Assembly: GCA_002691345.1 (NCBI GenBank)
Contig: NZHI01000045.1
Coordinates: forward strand, 1 to 8,168
Length of the DNA stretch: 8,168 bases
Source of the DNA: Synechococcus sp. MED650
GTDB lineage: Bacteria; Cyanobacteriota; Cyanobacteriia; PCC-6307; Cyanobiaceae
Direction of reading: 5' to 3'
Part shown: positions 5,960 to 8,168 of the stretch, one piece after another
How positions within the stretch are numbered: the stretch's first letter is position 1
How the letters are laid out: the number at the start of each line of letters is the position of its first letter
Translations under genes and position numbers: made by a program
Notes under the pieces: generated by a model
Seen by the model: only the letters and a program-made list of their open reading frames with translations
The model's database searches: none
Told to the model about the DNA's origin: nothing

Positions 5960-7378
5960 ATGTCCAAGTCTCACTTCGGTCTTATCGGTCTCGGCGTGAT
6001 GGGCGAGAACCTTGTGCTCAACGCTGAGCGCAATGGGTTTTCGAGCGTTGTGTACAACCGCACCTACGCCAAAACCGAGGACTTTCTAAACGGCCGAGGA
6101 AACGGCAAGAACATTCAAGGTGCAACAGATCTCGAGGATTTTGTAGAAAAACTCGAGCGTCCTCGGCGCATCCTGATGATGGTCAAGGCAGGGCCGGCAG
6201 TGGATGCTGTTGTGGACCAGATCTCTCCATATCTCGAGGAAGGTGATCTGCTGATCGACGGTGGTAATTCGGATTATCACGACACCGAGCGCCGGGTGAA
6301 GCAGCTCGAAAGCAAAAGCTTCGGCTTCATCGGCATGGGTGTGTCCGGTGGTGCCAAAGGTGCCCTGGAAGGCCCCAGCATGATGCCCGGCGGCACGAAA
6401 ACGTCCTACGACGCCATCGAGAGCCTGGTGAACAAGATGGCGGCTCAGGTGGAAGACGGCCCCTGCGTTACTTACATCGGCCCTGGTGGCTCCGGCCACC
6501 TGGTGAAGACCGTGCACAACGGCATTGAATACGGGATCGAGCAGATCCTGGCCGAGGGTTACGACCTGATGAAGCGGGTCAAGGGCATGAACGGCGAGCA
6601 AATGGCCAATGTGCTCGCTCAGTGGAATGCCACCGAGGAGCTCTCGTCCTATTTGGTGGAGATCACGGAGGTTTGCCTGCGCACGAAGGATCCTGAAGAT
6701 GGCGCCGATCTCGTGGAGAAAATCATGGATCAGGCCGGCCAAAAGGGCACCGGTCTCTGGACTGTGGTCACCGCCCTGCAGATGGGTGCTTCCGTTCCCA
6801 CCATCTACGCATCGCTGAATGGCCGGGTGATGAGTTCACTGAAGCCTGAGCGGGTTGCAGCGGAATCCATCCTCAAGGGTCCTGCTATCAAGGATTTCGA
6901 CCTCGGCACGCCCGACGATGCCATGGCTCCTTTGATGGATGCCACGGTGCTCAGCTGCATCGCCAGTTATGCCCAAGGCATGGAGCTGCTTCGCATTGCG
7001 TCCCATGACCTGGACTACAGCCTTCACATGCCATCAATTGCCCAGATTTGGAAGGGTGGTTGCATCATCCGGGCCCGTTTGCTGAAGCGAATCCAGGACG
7101 CTTACAACGCCAATCCCCAGTTGACGAACCTGATGATCGATCCATGGTTCGCGGAGCAGATCAATCGTCGACTTCCCGGGCTGGCCAAGGTTGTTGCCGG
7201 CGCTGCTGAATCCGGAATCCCCGTGCCTTGCTTCAGCAGCACCCTCGACTACATCAACTCCTACCGCAGCGGACGCTTGCCCCAGAATCTGGTGCAGGCC
7301 ATGCGCGACTGCTTCGGCTCCCACACCTACCAACGGGTGGACAAAGAGGGCACCTTCCACACTGAGTGGTTGGGCTGA
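5960..7378 (+). CDS. gnd: 6-phosphogluconate dehydrogenase, decarboxylating
   Basis: This enzyme oxidises 6-phosphogluconate with NADP+ to ribulose 5-phosphate, CO2 and NADPH, the third step of the oxidative pentose phosphate pathway; in cyanobacteria this is a main NADPH source in darkness. The 472-residue product has full family length. The N-terminal Rossmann domain contains GLGVMGENL (10-18), NRT (33-35), MMVKAG (73-78) and DGGNSDYHDTERR (100-112). Next come GMGVSGGAKGALEGPSMMPGG (125-145) and the active-site segment GGSGHLVKTVHNGIEYG, with K183, H186, N187 and E190. The helical domain follows, and the C-terminal tail has YRSGRLPQNLVQAMRD (435-450). ATG at 5960 (MSKSHFGLIG) is preferred over GTG at 5945, which adds a five-residue extension unlike the family. 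The pgl start lies 11 bp downstream, so the two are surely one transcript. Confidence 0.97.
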   Translation: MSKSHFGLIGLGVMGENLVLNAERNGFSSVVYNRTYAKTEDFLNGRGNGKNIQGATDLEDFVEKLERPRRILMMVKAGPAVDAVVDQISPYLEEGDLLIDGGNSDYHDTERRVKQLESKSFGFIGMGVSGGAKGALEGPSMMPGGTKTSYDAIESLVNKMAAQVEDGPCVTYIGPGGSGHLVKTVHNGIEYGIEQILAEGYDLMKRVKGMNGEQMANVLAQWNATEELSSYLVEITEVCLRTKDPEDGADLVEKIMDQAGQKGTGLWTVVTALQMGASVPTIYASLNGRVMSSLKPERVAAESILKGPAIKDFDLGTPDDAMAPLMDATVLSCIASYAQGMELLRIASHDLDYSLHMPSIAQIWKGGCIIRARLLKRIQDAYNANPQLTNLMIDPWFAEQINRRLPGLAKVVAGAAESGIPVPCFSSTLDYINSYRSGRLPQNLVQAMRDCFGSHTYQRVDKEGTFHTEWLG

Positions 7379-7389
7379 GCGGAACCCTG

Positions 7390-8103
7390 ATGACCAATTA
7401 CCGCATCGAGCGGGCAAGTGATGCTGATTCGCTTGCCCGCAAGGCGTCCGAAACCATTGCGGCTCAGATCAGCCTTGTGCTGGATCAGCGGGATCGCTGC
7501 AGGATTGCTCTTTCTGGGGGGAGTACCCCGGCCAAGGCCTATTCCCTCCTTGGACAGGAACATCTTCCCTGGGACCGTGTCGATGTGTTCCTCGGTGACG
7601 AACGCTGGGTTGCTGCTGATGATCCTTCCAGCAACGCCAGGATGCTGCGCAACACTCTTTTTGCTGAAGGACCTGGCGCATCGGCCATGTTCCATGCGGT
7701 TCCCACGGTGGAACTGCCGGATGCTGATGCCAGCGCTGACGCATTCGCTCAGTTGGTGACGACGATCTGTCCCGGGACCCCTCCTGTATTCGACCTCATA
7801 CTGCTGGGACTTGGCGACGACGGACACACCGCTTCGCTGTTTCCTGGAACCGAGGCACCCACCATTGTTGATCGATGGGCGACGGTCGGACGTGGTAAAG
7901 GTCTGGATCGAATCACTCTGACTGCTCCGGTGCTCAGTGCCGCTGATCAAGTGATGTTTCTGGTCAGTGGTGCCGGGAAGCGCCAAGCGCTCGAACAGCT
8001 CCTGGATCCAGCCGGTTCAGTTGACTTGACTCCAGCGAAGCTGGTTCAGCCAGCCAGCACAGTTGTTGTTTTTGCTGATGATCCTGCACTGAATGCTTCT
8101 TGA
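7390..8103 (+). CDS. pgl: 6-phosphogluconolactonase
   Basis: This enzyme hydrolyses 6-phosphogluconolactone to 6-phosphogluconate, the step just before Gnd, so the pair is a two-enzyme oxidative pentose phosphate operon. The 237-residue product belongs to the DevB/Pgl (NagB-like) family. It shows ALSGGSTP (40-47), FLGDERWV (67-74), LLGLGDDGHTASLFPG (138-153), RITLT (174-178) and SGAGK (193-197), all expected for substrate phosphate binding and the active site. ATG at 7390 (MTNYRIERAS) is preferred to an in-frame GTG at 7366, which lies inside the gnd 3' end. The Shine-Dalgarno sequence is weak (GGAA about five bases upstream), consistent with coupling to gnd translation. It is normal in length. 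Zwf, the first pathway enzyme, is not in the window. Confidence 0.95.
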   Translation: MTNYRIERASDADSLARKASETIAAQISLVLDQRDRCRIALSGGSTPAKAYSLLGQEHLPWDRVDVFLGDERWVAADDPSSNARMLRNTLFAEGPGASAMFHAVPTVELPDADASADAFAQLVTTICPGTPPVFDLILLGLGDDGHTASLFPGTEAPTIVDRWATVGRGKGLDRITLTAPVLSAADQVMFLVSGAGKRQALEQLLDPAGSVDLTPAKLVQPASTVVVFADDPALNAS

Positions 8104-8121
8104 TTCCTGAGACGAATCAAG
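8099..8121 (+). repeat. Stem-loop overlapping the pgl stop codon
   Basis: CTTGATTC (8099-8106) and GAATCAAG (8114-8121) form a perfect 8-bp stem with a 7-base loop. The left arm contains the pgl TGA stop. It lies immediately before the stronger terminator and may help slow RNA polymerase or protect the 3' end. It has no U-tract of its own. Confidence 0.45.
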
Positions 8122-8128
8122 TCGACAT

Positions 8129-8168
8129 AAAAAAGCCGGAGATGTTCGAGGAACGTCTCCGGCTTTTT
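8129..8168 (+). terminator. Strong, probably bidirectional intrinsic terminator after pgl
   Basis: GCCGGAGATGTTC (8135-8147) pairs with GAACGTCTCCGGC (8151-8163) around the loop GAG, with one G-U wobble. Six A residues (8129-8134) precede it and at least five T residues (8164-8168, the window edge) follow. It ends the gnd-pgl transcript. Because the A-run reads as a T-run on the other strand, it could also stop a convergent transcript from the right. Confidence 0.93.

Noticed and set aside
6086..6742. 218-codon minus-strand frame inside gnd
   Set aside because: It is a His/Ala-rich shadow of gnd with no ribosome-binding site or family resemblance.
7327..7986. 219-codon minus-strand frame across the gnd-pgl junction
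   Set aside because: Both plus-strand genes are intact and conserved there, and the antisense product has no recognisable features.
1..8168. CRISPR array, tRNA, insertion sequence, phage or defence genes
   Set aside because: I looked for spaced direct repeats, tRNA-like arms, transposase or integrase motifs and toxin-antitoxin pairs and saw none.

Overview
The window looks like chromosome from a marine picocyanobacterium of the Synechococcus/Prochlorococcus type (alpha-cyanobacteria). The evidence is protein identity and gene order. A class II FBPase/SBPase, a plant/cyanobacterial-type ADP-glucose pyrophosphorylase and a glutamyl-tRNA reductase (C5 pathway) sit beside ribulose-phosphate 3-epimerase and two oxidative pentose phosphate enzymes. 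The species assignment is from memory of these families, not from a database search.

Layout. (1) Bases 1-1231 hold no recognisable gene. They carry several short, AT-richer minus-strand reading frames that look partly protein-like: one runs off the left edge, two share one frame separated by amber codons, one overlaps its neighbour, and one may be a remnant. (2) rpe lies on the minus strand (1286-1969) and ends in a clear intrinsic terminator. (3) A 150-bp divergent intergenic region with a perfect 13-bp inverted repeat separates rpe from the plus-strand genes. (4) glpX (2120-3124) and hemA (3156-4454) are 31 bp apart and probably co-transcribed. A perfect 14-bp stem-loop abuts the hemA stop. 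(5) glgC (4574-5869) is followed by a hairpin-bearing gap. (6) gnd (5960-7378) and pgl (7390-8103) are 11 bp apart and end in tandem hairpins, the second a strong, probably bidirectional terminator at the right edge.

How the genes fit together. Rpe and GlpX are shared or Calvin-cycle steps (pentose-phosphate interconversion; FBP and SBP dephosphorylation). GlgC commits fixed carbon to glycogen. Pgl and Gnd are the second and third steps of the oxidative pentose phosphate pathway, which supplies NADPH from stored sugar in the dark. HemA starts chlorophyll, haem and bilin synthesis. This is a central carbon and pigment housekeeping cluster whose members need opposite light and dark control. All six enzymes look intact with their key residues present.

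I see no CRISPR array, tRNA, rRNA, insertion sequence, phage gene or defence system, and nothing I would call a new system. The points worth a second look are the amber-interrupted frame at 138-701 and the unassigned inverted repeats between the metabolic genes.
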